A DNA stretch of 49,633 bases, taken from NCBI GenBank assembly GCA_002081555.1, contig KV920893.1, positions 1 through 49,633 on the forward strand, in the 5' to 3' direction. Below, one piece after another: positions 36,301 to 48,120 of this stretch. The stretch comes from Protostelium mycophagum. Its lineage: Eukaryota; Evosea; Variosea; Protosteliida; Protosteliaceae. A program made the position numbers and the translations under genes. The stretch's first letter is position 1. Each line of letters opens with the position of its first letter. Under the pieces are notes generated by a model that saw only the letters and a program-made list of their open reading frames with translations, searched no databases and was not told where the DNA came from.

Positions 36301-37790
36301 CCTGATCATCGCAGCATTCCAACAGAATGCCAATAACTACAGCCTTGGTCTCGACGCAAACACCACCCCCACATTCAACTCCATGCGTAAGCATCTACAC
36401 GTCATCATCATTTCACTAAACCCCCCCAGCACCCTACACCCCCAACTCCTTCCTTATGCCACTAAACAGGCAGCCGGGAGCTTTCCCGCCAATTGGGTCA
36501 GTACTGGGGAGACCTTTATCGGCAGAATATTCTTATCCCACACCCAACACAACCACCCCAGCACCCGCCGCACCGGTAATGTCTCGTTGTAGATCTCACA
36601 AATTTACCCGCGGCAGAGAACCGAAACAGTGTTCATCAAGGCGGGCGAGGCTGAAGCTAAGATAAGAGCTGGCCTGGACAGAGAGCTCACTTGGGACGGA
36701 TTTAGATCTCTGATCGTGCATCATCTCGCCATCAAAGATGACGCTGACATCGAGGGACTCAACGGGATATCCTACATATTGGCACCCAGTGAGTTTCTGT
36801 TCTACAATTCTACTTTTGTGCACAAAGTGTTGGCAGAAGTTTATTTATCTTGGTGGATTTATTCGAATTGCAGCGATCGTGTCTCAGTGATCTTTCTGTA
36901 ATTATTAAAACGAATATTGCTATTTTACGAAGATGCCAATTTGGCAAGGTTTTGTGGGTTGCGGCTTGCCACATTTGCAACAAATATCTGCAATCATCAC
37001 TTACAATGTGCTGACCTCTTTAGAAAACCAAGCTTCAAAATCTACTTGGGAGAAGTTCATTCAGTGGTTCTCACCACTTGTCCCTTCCTTTGCAGAGGAG
37101 CCAAACGTGGTCGTTTTAGACGAATCTGCACAGCCTGGTGACGTCAGATCCAGCGTTCCATTCTACACGATACGCGACGTGTTGGCCGTGATCAACCACA
37201 AGTGAGCTCATCTTCAAAAAATCTATCTGAAAACTGCAGGTGGTTTTGGGGGTTCCTTGACCCTGCTGACACCCAAAATGTAACTCGTCTTCTTAAAAAA
37301 ATATCTAAACACCACAGGTACTGCTCAAATTGAATACCGGAAAATTTCTCTTCCGCTTTAGCTCCCAGCCCCGCTGCTACACACTGTCCGTAAGCAACGG
37401 TGGACAAGTGGGCCACTGGCGTATCCGGTCTCAGAAGACAAACGACAGCCAGTTCTTCTGGATCGACGAGAGGCAATACTCCTCTCTTCAAGACATCATG
37501 ACCGGTGAGTACAGACTGTCCCTTCCTCAAAATGGAAATGTTGTGGTATCAGGAGATGAACCATCTACAATGCTGTAATTCGAAGGAATTTCAAAGAAAT
37601 AGAAGGAGATCCACCCGCTGGGTGGAAAAAATATTTGCGGGACAATCGTGTGGTGACACTGACGTTTTTAGTACACATGAACGAGCCCCTGAAAGTCAAC
37701 ACCAGCAAGTCGACACAGTTGCCAGTCAAGCTGACCACCTCTGAAGAGCGCCGGGAGACAAACACGCACGTCTACGATAGGTTCGGATAG
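33365..37790 (+). CDS. Pseudokinase-coiled coil-SH2 protein with STAT/Cbl-like linker
   Basis: Roughly 1,000-residue signalling protein. The ATG at 33365 reads MDSPKRRTARYDSSAQ. A kinase-like domain follows: HPHVGRIFGM (33700-33735), LWQLHSIGLHHGNLQLSNI (about 33945-34010) where HRD is replaced by HHGN, and KITEYSF (34030-34090) where DFG is replaced. PESRPSASRIF closes the fold. This marks it as a likely inactive pseudokinase. A long coiled coil runs from about 34690 to 35630 (EIFKLRELVDRLNTQ, QLELAQQQRTERMERVQEN). A Pro/Gln/Asn-rich low-complexity region (35630-36560) leads to a helical block, then WEKFIQWFSPLVPSFA (37050-37100), WFWGFLDPADTQNVTRLLKK and a clear SH2 domain: GKFLFRFSSQPRCYTLSVS with the phosphotyrosine-binding Arg, HWRI, FWIDERQYSSLQDI (37330-37500). 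It ends TNTHVYDRFG, TAG at 37788-37790. The linker-SH2 order resembles STATs and Cbl. Confidence 0.82.
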
Positions 37791-38007
37791 AGCCATAAAG
37801 TTCTTCCTTTGTTTTGGATTTTTCGCATTGTAATTCCGGTTGTGATTTTGTCCGACACCTTAGCTCGTAAGGTGTGCGACGTTTTTGAAATTCAGGAACG
37901 TGGAACTCATTCCTGCGCGATCCGAACAACAGAGGCCTCACCCCCTGTACCTTGCCTTTCTATAGCCCTCAGTGCTTGTATTTGTGTATAATAGTAATAA
38001 TTCTACA

Positions 38008-38602
38008 ATGACCCTAAGGTGAGTGGTGATGATGTGTGACGTCACAACATCGAGCTGACTGATGCTGCAGCCCTCAATCGCCACTGTTAGATCGCTCTTC
38101 TCTTATGCCACGCAGAGTGGATTCATCACCGGATATCCATGCATCTTCGCCTGCCGGCACACCTTTGAGCGCCAGAAAGCAGAGGAGCCCATCACTCACA
38201 AAAATCCTCTCACCACTGATGATGAGGCGTTCCAAATCAAAAATGGGCATTCCAGAGGCTCTGTTAAAATAGAAAGATGTAAAGATGTTCTATTTCCATT
38301 TTGGATTGTTTTGAGATTTTGTCACAATTTTCGTGCTTCCCGCCAATCGACATGGACTCAAACTTTATGAGCAGCTTGCACTATGCACAACCTCTATTGG
38401 ATATAATCGACGAGGATTGGGCCGCTGATGTACTTCCAGATGAAGGTGACACTCTTGTGAATATAGAAACAATGAAAAACTGAGATTTTCAGACAAAGAT
38501 GAAACAGGAGTACAAGAGGGTGAAGAGACTTTGAACGAGTCATCGATTGTTCCAGCTGGCATCTTCAGTACGTTATATGAAATCCCTCAACATCTCCTCT
38601 GA
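38008..38602 (+). CDS. Small Ser/Pro-rich protein with acidic C-terminus, family unknown
   Basis: The ATG at 38008 reads MTLSPQSPLLDRSSLMPRR after a roughly 50-nt intron inside codon 4. The N-terminal half has many Ser-Pro sites (SPDIHASSPAGTPLS, RSPSLTKILSP) and basic residues (MMRRSKSK), like a phosphorylated regulatory tail. A roughly 95-nt intron (about 38259-38353) leads to LHYAQPLLDIIDEDWAADVLP, and a last exon that is acidic (DKDETGVQEGEETLNES) ends STLYEIPQHLL, TGA at 38600-38602. About 145 residues. No domain recognised. The middle intron has a weak donor, so two separate short genes are a less likely alternative. Confidence 0.5.
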
Positions 38603-38867
38603 AAAAATACAGCACCAAACGCTTAACAGATCTATATCACACGTTCATTTAGAAGCCTGAATATAATAATCTATCTTCTATATCGTCCTTTATCACCAAT
38701 CTCATCTTGATCAAGAAAAAACGACGATGCCTGCGATATCGCACAATTTCTGTTCCCGGTTTCTTACCGTGAGTAATTCGCGTTAATAGTTCTCGTTGCA
38801 GAGGATCAGGACGAGAGGCTTCGTTGTTCATCGTCTTCTATTGAATCACCGAATCCACACATAGACA

Positions 38868-39532
38868 ATGCCCGCAAAGAAGGACTCAGCTCCCGCTGCT
38901 AAGACTGCCGCCGCTCCCGCCAAGCCCGCCGCTGGTGAGAAGAAGAGAGCCCACACTGGTTCCATCGCCTACGGATTGAACAGAGGTCACCAGGTGACAA
39001 AGAGAGCCCCCGTCAAGCGCAACGTGAACAAGAAGGGAGTAAGTGGTTTATATTGTAGAAGATGATCTTTATCTGGTGCCTAAAATGTTGGATGATACGA
39101 AAGATATGAAAAACATTTAATGTGATACTATTTACCATGTGGCGATCCAGCAATGATATGTGTCTTTTTGGTGATGTATATTCATTCATTTAGGCCCTCG
39201 GCAAGCACACCCAGTTTGTCCGTGAGCTCGTTCGTGAGGTCACTGGATTCGCCCCTTACGAGAGACGTGTTATTGAGCTCTTGAGAAACGGTCTTGAGAA
39301 GAGAGCCGTCAAGCTCGCCAAGAGAAAGGTAAGAAACACTTCAGATCACTATTCCAATTGTATGACACAATTGATTTGCTATCACATCATGTTTCTATAA
39401 ATCATCTCTGAATCCGTTTTTCAGCTCGGCACTCTCCGCCGTGGAAAGAACAAGTACAATGAGATGACCGACTCCGTCAGAAAGCTCAGAGAGCAGAGAC
39501 AGAAGGAGGCCGACGCTGCCCACAAGAACTAA
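38868..39532 (+). CDS. rpl36: 60S ribosomal protein eL36
   Basis: Component of the large cytosolic ribosomal subunit. The ATG at 38868 gives [20 protein letters not shown], an Ala/Lys-rich N-terminal extension, then the eL36 core [11 protein letters not shown], the junction into [29 protein letters not shown] (39193-39290), [25 protein letters not shown]-like sequence (here GRGKN-type spacing at 39440) and the basic end. TAA at 39530-39532. Two introns (about 39039-39192 and 39329-39423) are longer than the window average, common for ribosomal protein genes. A further 5' UTR intron is plausible: a GTGAGT donor at about 38768 and CGTTGCAG at about 38801. Codon use is biased to C-ending codons, as expected for high expression. 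Convergent with the next gene, 60 bp between stops. Confidence 0.95.
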
Positions 39533-39592
39533 GCGGATTCTGTGTGGTTCTTATTCAGATAAATCGGAGGATTCGTAGTTTAACCACAATAT

Positions 39593-41912
39593 TTATTTAT
39601 TTTTCCTACGCGGTGCAATGTACTCCTCCTCTATATCTTCTTCGATATCCTCTTCTATTATCTATGAAAAATTTATATTTGTGAGCAAGCACATGTTGAT
39701 CATCAAACCTCCTCTTCGATGTCCTCGGATACATCTGATCCTGACTCTTCCTCTTCTGAGCTGGAGTCTGATTCTTCAGATGATGACTCGGACGATTCAG
39801 ATTCTTCTGATTCAGATTCTGTGACCTCTGGTGAACTCTCCACTTTAGTTTTGACTGGCTTTGGTTTTGTGTCCAGACGTTTCACTTTCTCTTGTTCTTT
39901 TGTCTTTGGTGTGTGCCTGCATGATCAGCTTGGCATGATGATGTACAGCAGCTTCACCTCTCATTTGTCCAGCCTCCTTCCTTTGGTGGCTTCTTTTGTG
40001 GTTCTCTGTCCTTCTTTGCAGTGTTCTGGCTGACATTCTGGATGTTCCTCTTTATGATGCTGTTTCCCGCCTTTTTCTTCTCCGTCCCCCTCATTGACTG
40101 TACAAGGACTTCGTATTCCTCGGGGGTCGCCTCTGATAACATCCTCAAAAAAGTGCTCTCATCTTGCACAGATCTGATGTTATGCCTGACAAAATCCTTC
40201 TGTGGAGGAAAGGCTGGCCGAGGTTTGGTCCCCGCAATGAGCATTGCCTCGCGTTGATACATCAACTCGATCATGTCTTCACGGCTACATCTCATGAGCG
40301 GTTGAAGGACAGCTCATCATCTCACCTCATATTGGAGGAGTAGCGTTGGAGAACTTGTTCTTTGATGTTGGTCTTGTTCTTTGTGATGAAGTCTTGTGTG
40401 GGTCGTGGCCGTGGCGGCTTTTTATCCAGCCTCGATGTAGATGGAATCAGATAAGCCTGTTAATTTTAAATTTCAAAATTGAAGATTTTCACTTTTCTCA
40501 GCTTGGCATCTCTCTCCATTTGGGCCCTTGTTGGTTTTGGTGGAGGCTTCTTCTGATATTTGTGCTTGTGCAGCTCTGACGGGTTTGCTTTGGGTATGGA
40601 TTTGTGCTCCTCGACCAGCTCTTGCATTATCCCTTTGGCGTGTCCCATTCTTAAGATTGTGTGCTCATCTGACACATCAATCACCATAATGCGCATCGGC
40701 TCACCTTTCATTCGCTCGCGTTTTTCTGTGAGATGATTTTTACTGGCACCTTTTTCGTCTTTTATTTCGCTTTGCACTTGCTTCAGATACTCCCGATACC
40801 ATTCCAAATTATTGGATCCCGTCGACTGTTCCCTAGCTTGCTTCGCCACCCTGAGACATCTCATCAATTGATGTCCTTTATAAATGCACAGCATCTGAGT
40901 CATGAATTTTATAACTTCAAGGACAAGTAGATAAAACACTTCCTCACTGCATGTCTGCCTGTTTCATTCTCTGTTCAAATTCGTAATCCCCGGTAGATGT
41001 AGAGTCGGCGGTCATATTTCCCCAAGATACCGTCGATTCAGAAAGTTGAGTCCTCCGTGTCTGAAGATTCTCTGATTTTCTGAGAATGCTGGCAGACGGT
41101 GTGGACTCTCCTGTTACTATTTTAAGATTCGAATAAAATGGGTGAAATGTCTTTACCTATCGTTGTGCCGAGATTTGCAGATCTGCACTTGTTGAGATGA
41201 AATAAATATTTTAATAATAATTCTTTTATATGTTTTACCTGATCAGGGAGTTACTGAGAGTGGTAAGTGCAAAAGTGGATGACATGCCGTCACTGGGGAT
41301 TGTAGAGTTCATTTGATTTGTACTCTCGGCCACTCTGCAAATAAATATTCACATACAATTTCGAAAGACTCACTTTTGGAGGAGAGCTTTAACACGAACA
41401 CTTCTAGTGATTGATTCTTCGACGCTGTAGAAATTGAAAAAAGAGATATTGTACAAAAATATTTCCAAAATGTATATATTTCTCACTTGATATCTGATGT
41501 CAGGTTGTTCAGCCTCTGTGTGTTGTGTTCAGATTTTGCTCGCTTAATTTGTTCGTCCAATATTCTATTATCTGTCTGCAGTTTTCGCAATGCATCGTTG
41601 TCTTCATGCTCTGATATAGTCGTGATATTTAGCCTAATGATGTTAATTTTCGAAGATGATGTTCGAACTTGGGCACCTATTTGCTATGGCAGCTTCAATC
41701 ATCTGTCTTTCATGTTCCAACCTCTTATTTTCCAATTGGATTTGATGTAATTTCTCCAGATCCTCATGGTTGACGTGCACCTTCCTCGTACTAGAAGTTG
41801 ATCTCAAGGGAGGTTCTTCATCATCAGAAAAGAGCGTGTCATCGAGGTCGTCGTTGTCTATCTTCGGCTTTTCATCATCGTCTGAAAAGAGATCATCCTC
41901 CAGATCAGACAT
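39593..41912 (-). CDS. Acidic coiled-coil protein with PxxDFIxKNK-type motifs, family unknown
   Basis: Predicted protein of about 620 residues. The ATG at 41912 gives MSDLEDDLFSDDDEKP followed by a second DDTLFSDDEEP, a short repeated acidic motif; an upstream in-frame ATG at 41969 is an alternative start. Coiled-coil stretches follow (EDLEKLHQIQLENKRLEHE, ALRKLQTDNRILDEQIKR), then Ser/Thr-rich exons. A conserved-looking block is at 40490-40870 (NLEWYREYLKQVQSEIKDEK, RIMVIDVSDEHTILRMGH). Two basic segments read PRPTQDFITKNKTNIKEQV (40345-40440) and PPQKDFVRHNI (40190), a motif seen in several ciliary or centriolar proteins. The tail is extremely Ser/Glu-rich (39710-39830) and ends YIAPRRKNK, TAA at 39593-39595. 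A cytoskeletal role is only a guess. Confidence 0.7.
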
Positions 41913-42016
41913 GAAGAAGGTCCAATAATTTGGGCGGAAACATTTGCTTGCTGTAAATTTAGACCTCATCTACACCAAAAGACTTTTCATACAGTAACTC
42001 AAAAGCATCAACGGTC
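41913..42016. promoter_or_regulatory. Shared upstream region of two divergent genes
   Basis: 104 bp between ATGs at 41912 (-) and 42017 (+). No recognisable site; inferred from the divergent layout. If the minus gene uses the ATG at 41969 the shared region shrinks to 47 bp. Confidence 0.3.
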
Positions 42017-42421
42017 ATGACCAGTAATTGAGCAGACAAGCGCTTTCTAACATCGTAGAGCTGCAGCTTTGTGGACGCCAAAATTTTCGAAATTGTGAGT
42101 TGCCAAATTCGATGATATTAATATCTTTTTTTGTAATTTTCGATCTGTTTTTAGCTCGGGGGATATTCATCTCAAGTGTGTCTGTCCACCTGAACAACAA
42201 TTCCCTCGGTGCGTGCTGATTTTGGCCTGGGAGTGTCGCATGTACCAGCCGAAGATAGAAGCTGGCCTCCCAATCCTTATGAGAGTATGACCCACTGTAG
42301 CAATAGAGCGCCTTGTTGTGAAGATTTACCCCAGTCAAGTGGGTGTAATAGAGATCGTGAAAGGCAGCAATTCTCTGATGTTTTAAAACAAAAAATGCTG
42401 GTTTCAAAGCCAGTTACCTAG
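42017..42421 (+). CDS. Small cysteine-containing protein, family unknown
   Basis: About 100 residues. The ATG at 42017 followed by a 35-nt intron with a CTAAC branch-like site gives MTKLQLCGRQNFRN. A 70-nt intron leads to SRGIFISSVSVHLNNNSL and a 43-nt intron to AEDRSWPPNPYESMTHCSNR, then APCCEDLPQSSGCNRDRERQQFSDVLKQKM and the end SKPVT, TAG at 42419-42421. The join phases agree. The antisense strand is also open over this span, but the plus strand has better splice signals and places a stop correctly. No family recognised; possibly a small metal-binding or mitochondrial protein, which is speculative. Confidence 0.45.
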
Positions 42422-42511
42422 CGTGTGTCTATACCCACGGTAACGACACGTACAAAAGGATCTGTAGAACCTGACAAAGTCGCATCTTTCCACGTGAAAA
42501 AACAGACACGA

Positions 42512-43713
42512 TCATTCTTTTAGTCTTTGTCGCTTGTTCGGCTCCGTCTGTTGGTCTTGCGCTCGCGTCTTCTTCGCGAGGATTCTGTCGTCACTCGTCT
42601 CTTCTGGTCCGTCCTTCTGATCTTCCTGTGAGATTTCACGGAAATCCTCGGTAGAATCCCTGCTGTTGTCTTTTGAAGTGTCTTCCTCTGGGATATGTGC
42701 TAAAAATACTCTTGTTACAGTCTGGTATGACGGTGGTTCTGTGTCTTGCTGCTAAAGTGAGCGATCTTCACTTTTTTTATTTGATTTGATTGTATTTTTG
42801 GTTGTGGAATCACGAATATTCGTGATTTATTCTGTTATTCTGAATAGAATAAAAATCCTCACCAGTCTTCGCTTCTTCATATTCTCCAGCCCAGGGGATT
42901 CCCATGACCTTATACTCTGGTGTACAAACACGACTAGATGTGTGTACACGTTATGTTGACGTCGACTCCCCTCCTCGTACAACGGTATAGTAATCTCCAA
43001 ATCTCCCAGCTCTCTGTCGACATGATTAGGTGGGTGGGCACTTGTACGTGTCCATCTTCCGGTGTATTTCTTCTGTAAAAGAGAAACAGTCACTCTGCCT
43101 GAAAATGGGAAATGAGCTGTCTGTAATCATCTCAGAGATGGGTATTAGACAGAAGCACTAACCCGGATATTGTCGTAAGAGCTCAGATTGATCTGCCATC
43201 TAGAGCGAGAAGAGACTGGATCAGGAATAAAGCCCTCAAAGGAGCGATTGAAATTTGAGTTCTCATATTCCTCAAGGAGTGGTGGATTAATTATACTCTT
43301 ATTAGAAGTGCAAGAGGATAATGTCTCCCTCGGCTTGTTTTTTTTGATCTCTGAAAAAGACTCGATTTGAGGAGAATCATGTAGATCTGGTGTTGACTGA
43401 CCGTCTTCATCGCTTTGATCCTCGTCCTCATGTACTTCTATACTGACACATCGAATCCTACGAGTATGAATTGTGACGTCAACTGAGAATGGACCAATTC
43501 ACTTTTTCCTTCCACTTGGTTTAAAGACTCTTGGTGCGACAAAAGAAGGATAAGCTGTCAGAGAGTAACGACCTGATCCATCATCTAACCGTATCAATAA
43601 TGCTGTAATACGACTGATTCTTCACCATGAAAGACGATTGGAAGCTCAGGATTATGGTAAGGGGATAATAATTCTTCATCTGTGTTCTGATGTCGTGGTG
43701 AGGTTGGCTCCAT
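42512..43713 (-). CDS. Charged protein, family unknown (possibly nuclear)
   Basis: The ATG at 43713 reads MEPTSPRHQNTDEELLSPY. Exons then give DDGSGRYSLTAYPSFVAPRV (43530-43580), an acidic EVHEDEDQSDEDG, ESFSEIKKNKPRETLSS, NPPLLEEYENSNFNRSFEGF and SRWQINLSSYDNIR (43165-43360). Next is KKYTGRWTRTSAHPPNHVDRE..LEITIPLYEEGSRR..VYTHLVV (42890-43075), which looks like a folded beta-rich domain. The C-terminus is highly charged (HIPEEDTSKDNSRDSTEDF, RILAKKTRAQDQQTEPNKRQ) and ends RLKE, TGA at 42512-42514. Bipartite basic clusters suggest a nuclear location. No known domain is named with confidence. Convergent with the small plus-strand gene, 90 bp between stops. Confidence 0.6.
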
Positions 43714-43984
43714 CTTGATCAGCACAAATCAATCTCAAAAACTCGGTTTTATTCTTTTGAGATTCATGAACACCAAAAAAGCCGCTCTGTTTGTGAGACA
43801 TGCAAAGCTCTACCAACCTGTAGAAGGTCTATATCTGCTGACCATCTTTGGCATCGCCCATCAATGTGACTGGCTTTGAAACTATTTTTGATTGCCACAT
43901 CTTCAATTATACTAAATCGCAGGACGGAACGTATCCGTCAGTATGTCGAGTGTCCACTCTTGTACCGATAAGAAATTATCTTTA

Positions 43985-46900
43985 TCAAAAGATCGAATGT
44001 ACATCTTGCTCTGCGAATGGCTTCCCACAAGCGGGACATTTTCTGGACCTCAGTTCAATCTTCTTCCTGACACATCCCGCACAGAAGGTGTGGAAACACC
44101 GCGTAATAACCGTGTCTTTAGGGTTCTCATTGCAAACAGTGCACGTGATCCTTTTCTGTGAATATTCTCAGTATCTACAACGAGGGGGTTTGTACTCAGA
44201 GTGTTGCTTTGTGCATGTTTATACAGATGTAGATTTGAAAATGCAAAGAGGTGCAGGTGTTTGTGTTACTCTACCTTGTATTCTTTGGATGACTCTTTGT
44301 AAAAGTCAAGATCCTTGTCTTCAACTTCTTTAAAGCCTTTCATCTTCATTCTATCCATCTTTGCGACCAGGCCTGTAACGGTTAGATCTCCCGCCAAAAT
44401 GACTATTTGAATTTCAAACTGACCAGATATGCGTTCTTCCAGAGAGTTGCACTTGGAATTGGCGGTTTGGAGTTCCCCAACCTTCTCCTGTTTTCCCGTC
44501 AGTTTTTCAAATTTCAAATTTCTGTTTTGGCGGGAAATCACCTGCAAGCGTGCCTTCAAGTCTTCCATTTCCTTCTCGATTCTGTCTACATTTGTTTTCA
44601 TTATGTTTATCTCCTCCGTCATATCTTTATGTTGTCTGTTGAACACCAAAAACTCACGCTCTTTCTTTGTCAATTCTTCCGTCAATTTTCTCTGTACATT
44701 TTGAGACATTTTGAGCATCTACAACGAGATAATACTGACTATTTGGGCCTCATTGAGTTTGTTTCTCTCGTTTTGGAGGGAGATAGTTTCTTCTGAAGTG
44801 GCGTGTCTCTGCTCCAGCTTTTTGATTTGATCCATCACGACCTCTCTTTCTTGGACCTGTAACGCACCTGTGTGCTCTTTCTTCACTCTCTGTATTTCTT
44901 CAGTCACAATCAATTGGGACGAGCATAAATATTTGAGACGGCACGAAATATTGGGAACGGATCTCACCTCTGCGATGATCTTTGTGAGGGTGTCTTCCTT
45001 GTCTTGCAGCCGTGTCTCTGCTATTTTTATCTTCTCTGTGGAATCCTCAAACGCGATGGTGACCTCGTTCAGTTCTGAAGTGTATGTCTCTAGTGTCAGC
45101 CTCTGTTGGTCATATTGTTGTTTGAGGTCTTTAAATGCCCTCTCCGCCTTCACGAGCCTTGTCATCATCTCCTACGTTATTTTCAATATTTTGAAACAGT
45201 TCCGTGCAGTGTTTGCAAGGTTCTCTTTCAATTTTTGAAAGAGCCGAGTTGCCGCCAAAAATTAAAGGCAAGAAACATGTCCAAATCAGATACAAAAATC
45301 ACAAGTTCGACGGCCGCCCACAAATAATAAAAAAAAATACACAGGAATCTTGCTGACCTTCTTTTTCTCTTCGTGCTCGGCTAGTTTCATTTCAAGATCC
45401 CGCACATTGTCATCATATAACGCTGAACTCGATTTTGACAACCTCTCTTCTAGCCTTGCGACTTCGTCCCTGTACTTCAACTCTGACACCCGGATCTGCA
45501 TTTTTCAGCGAAATTTCGCGGAGATTGCAGTGGGAATTCACCTCTTGGATATCTCTTCGGTCACGTGACTCGCGCTGATAAGACTCTATGACGAGGCGAA
45601 GTTCCCGCTCTTTATCGTTCCATTGTTTTTTCATCGCTCTGTAGTCCAACAACGCCTATTCCTCTCAGTCAATAAATAAAATCAATCTTTAAAAATCCAT
45701 AAACTTTATTCCTCGAAATTTTTTAATCTTTTCAGTGAGAATGTAAAATAATCGAGAAAATTTTTGTACTGACCTTTTCCATGTCCCTCACTTTACTTTG
45801 AAGGTCTCTCAACTCATATATCTTCTGATCTAGCGTTATCCTTATCTCCTTCTGGCCCTCACGCGCCTCTTCCCTGAAATTCTGCAGTCTCTCCGAGTCT
45901 TTTTTATACTTTTCACACTGCTCTTTCAACTTGGAAATCTCCCCCTCCTTGGCAGCGATCTGTTCCCTGAGGCCTTGTATCGTCTTGTTGAGATACGTAG
46001 TATCCCTCCCTGAGCTCTCCTTCAGCCTGAGCTCGTCCCTCTCGCGTTTATAGCGAAGTAGATCGTTTTCGCGATCCCGAATCCTTCTGTCTGCTTCGTC
46101 TTCTCTCTCTTGCAATTTTTTTAAAAACTGGGATTTTTCGTCGACAGCTCTCTGTTTTTCAATCTGGAAAAATGTCATTTTATTTCGATCATGTTTTTTC
46201 GGGATAACACTTAAAGCTCACCCTGATCTCGTTGCTGAGGCAGTCGCGCTCATGACGAAGAGACTCGACTTGACCCATGTTATATACCAATTGAGATTGT
46301 AACTGTTGATACTGTCTCGTCGCTTGTATTCTGCTCATCGGCAGACTGTGCAACTGCACGCATAAGTGTCATGTATTTTCGTGGATCTACAACGAGACAT
46401 ACCTCGTTTCTGAGGCCCTCTATTTCCTTCAAGAAATTCAACTTCTCCTCTTCTAATTTTTGGACGTAGGTCAATCTGGTGTTATGCACTTCCAAGAGCT
46501 CTGCCATCTCCACAGAATTATCTGAGGATGTGATTTGTTTGCTGTCGCTGACGTCCATCTTGACCTCCACCATTGGGGCTGATGTTGTTTCCGTATTATT
46601 TCGTGCATTCACCTTCAAAAAGTTGAGTTTTTCAAAGGGAATTCAGTACATATTTCAAAATATGAAATATAGAAGGAATAAAAACTGTGGACTGACTTTG
46701 TAGCTTTCAAACTCCATCTTTAGCTTATCCAGTTGATCCTTCGCTTTAGATTCCGACCTCAATTGTTTCGTTCTGGCCTGTAATTTCCTCAAGGAAAATC
46801 GGGAAAATAGATAATACCTCTTCGAGAGCCTCATTGAGATCTACAATTTGTTCCTTGTATTTTTTTACTCTTTCTGAGAGCTTCATGCTGACGCCACGAG

Positions 46901-47957
46901 ATGTCTCGTCCTTAGCCCGCCTGAAAGAATATATAAATAAATTTTCTATTTTGAATTCTAAAAATAAACCCACAGCGTGGCATTCTGTGATCTGATTTCA
47001 TCCATGGACTGAATGAGAGTTGCCTTGTCTGATCGAAGCTTCTCATTTTCCATCAGAAGGGCATTGACTTGAGCGTCAATGTTGTCACTCTTCATATCCC
47101 GCAGAAAATTCTGGTTGTACTTCTGCTGTTCCTCTATGGCCTCCATGATGCGAGATAAAACCGAGGCAACTGCCGTGTTTTTTTCTTTAAAGAAGTCTTG
47201 GACCTGTTCGATCAGGAGAAGGAAACAAAATTGTGGCATTATGGCGATCACCTCTGACGAATTGTATTCATCCCTGTCATCATCTGATTTTGAACTATTA
47301 ATTAGCGAACTGATAAAGCTAGCTCCTGCTTATGATTAAAGATGGATAAAGCGATTGATCAGAAACACCTTTTCCAGATGGCTTCTTATTGAGTGCTTTG
47401 AAGCTCTCTATTTGAACAGAGCCAGACAGGGTAGAGAGCGACTGTCGCAGACCTTCGTGCAGCTGATTAATGATTAAACGAGATAAACAAAATCAAACAG
47501 ACCTGCTTCCATGCAAGGTCTGCGATGGTGAGATTCTCATTGCTGAGCTCCATCTTGTGCTCTGCCTCATTGGCCTAGAGTGGCTTCAATTTGTTGAAAA
47601 TTATTATCATTAACAGGGCAAATGAGAAGAATTGATACAAGGAAAATCTTATTATTTTGTGTACCTGCCGTCTTAAATCCTCCATCTGTTGTCTGTAAAG
47701 TTCTAACTTCTTCATCATAGCTCCATTTTGGTACCGAAGTGTGTCGGCATCCCACTATAAATATTTTATTGGCCAGTTCTGTGATGTTCGAGGTATTGCA
47801 TATCCAATCATGCTTCCTATAAAATAAACAACAATGAACATACAAGAAGTGGTGGTTCTGAATGCAAATTTGATGCTGTTTTTTTGGAAGGTCTGTCATT
47901 TCCAGATTCTATTGAGACACCTCGCTTTTTTCTTGGTAGCCCGGAGTCGTCCTCCAT
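43985..47957 (-). CDS. bre1: Bre1/RNF20-type E3 ubiquitin ligase for histone H2B
   Basis: Nuclear RING E3 that, in fungi and animals, monoubiquitinates histone H2B with Rad6/UBE2A. The ATG at 47957 gives MEDDSGLPRKKRGVSIESGN followed by a basic KK..PPLL segment, as in Bre1 N-termini. The middle is nearly continuous coiled coil over about 15 exons (for example DADTLRYQNGAMMKKLELYR, KMELSNENLTIADLAW, GLRNEVCL, ISKLKEQCEKYKKDSERLQ). The last exon (43985-44170) encodes a C-terminal RING: CTVCNENPKDTVITRCFHTFCAGC..RKCPACGKPFAEQDVHSIF, with C3HC4 spacing and the Bre1-typical end HSIF (compare FHRIY). TGA at 43985-43987. The position of the RING at the extreme C-terminus after a long coiled coil is diagnostic. 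Introns carry TCTACAACGAG words at about 44169, 44710 and 46384. Confidence 0.9.
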
Positions 47958-48120
47958 AATGACCACGCACGAAAATATATGCCCTCACTGGATGTTGAGG
48001 ATCTGTCTTCGATGTCTAAGATCATATGAGAATCAGATCACACCGATCTACAACTCACAGAGGGAAAAACGCAAGCACACACAAAAACCATGTACATCAC
48101 CAGACACACCAATGCATTTA

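Noticed and set aside
42015-42407. 130-codon minus-strand open frame
   Set aside because: The plus strand over the same span has consistent splice signals and phases; the minus frame has no recognisable features. The choice is not certain.
43848-44333. 161-codon plus-strand open frame
   Set aside because: It is antisense to the Bre1 RING exon (minus strand 43985-44170), which has clear C3HC4 cysteines and a family-typical end.
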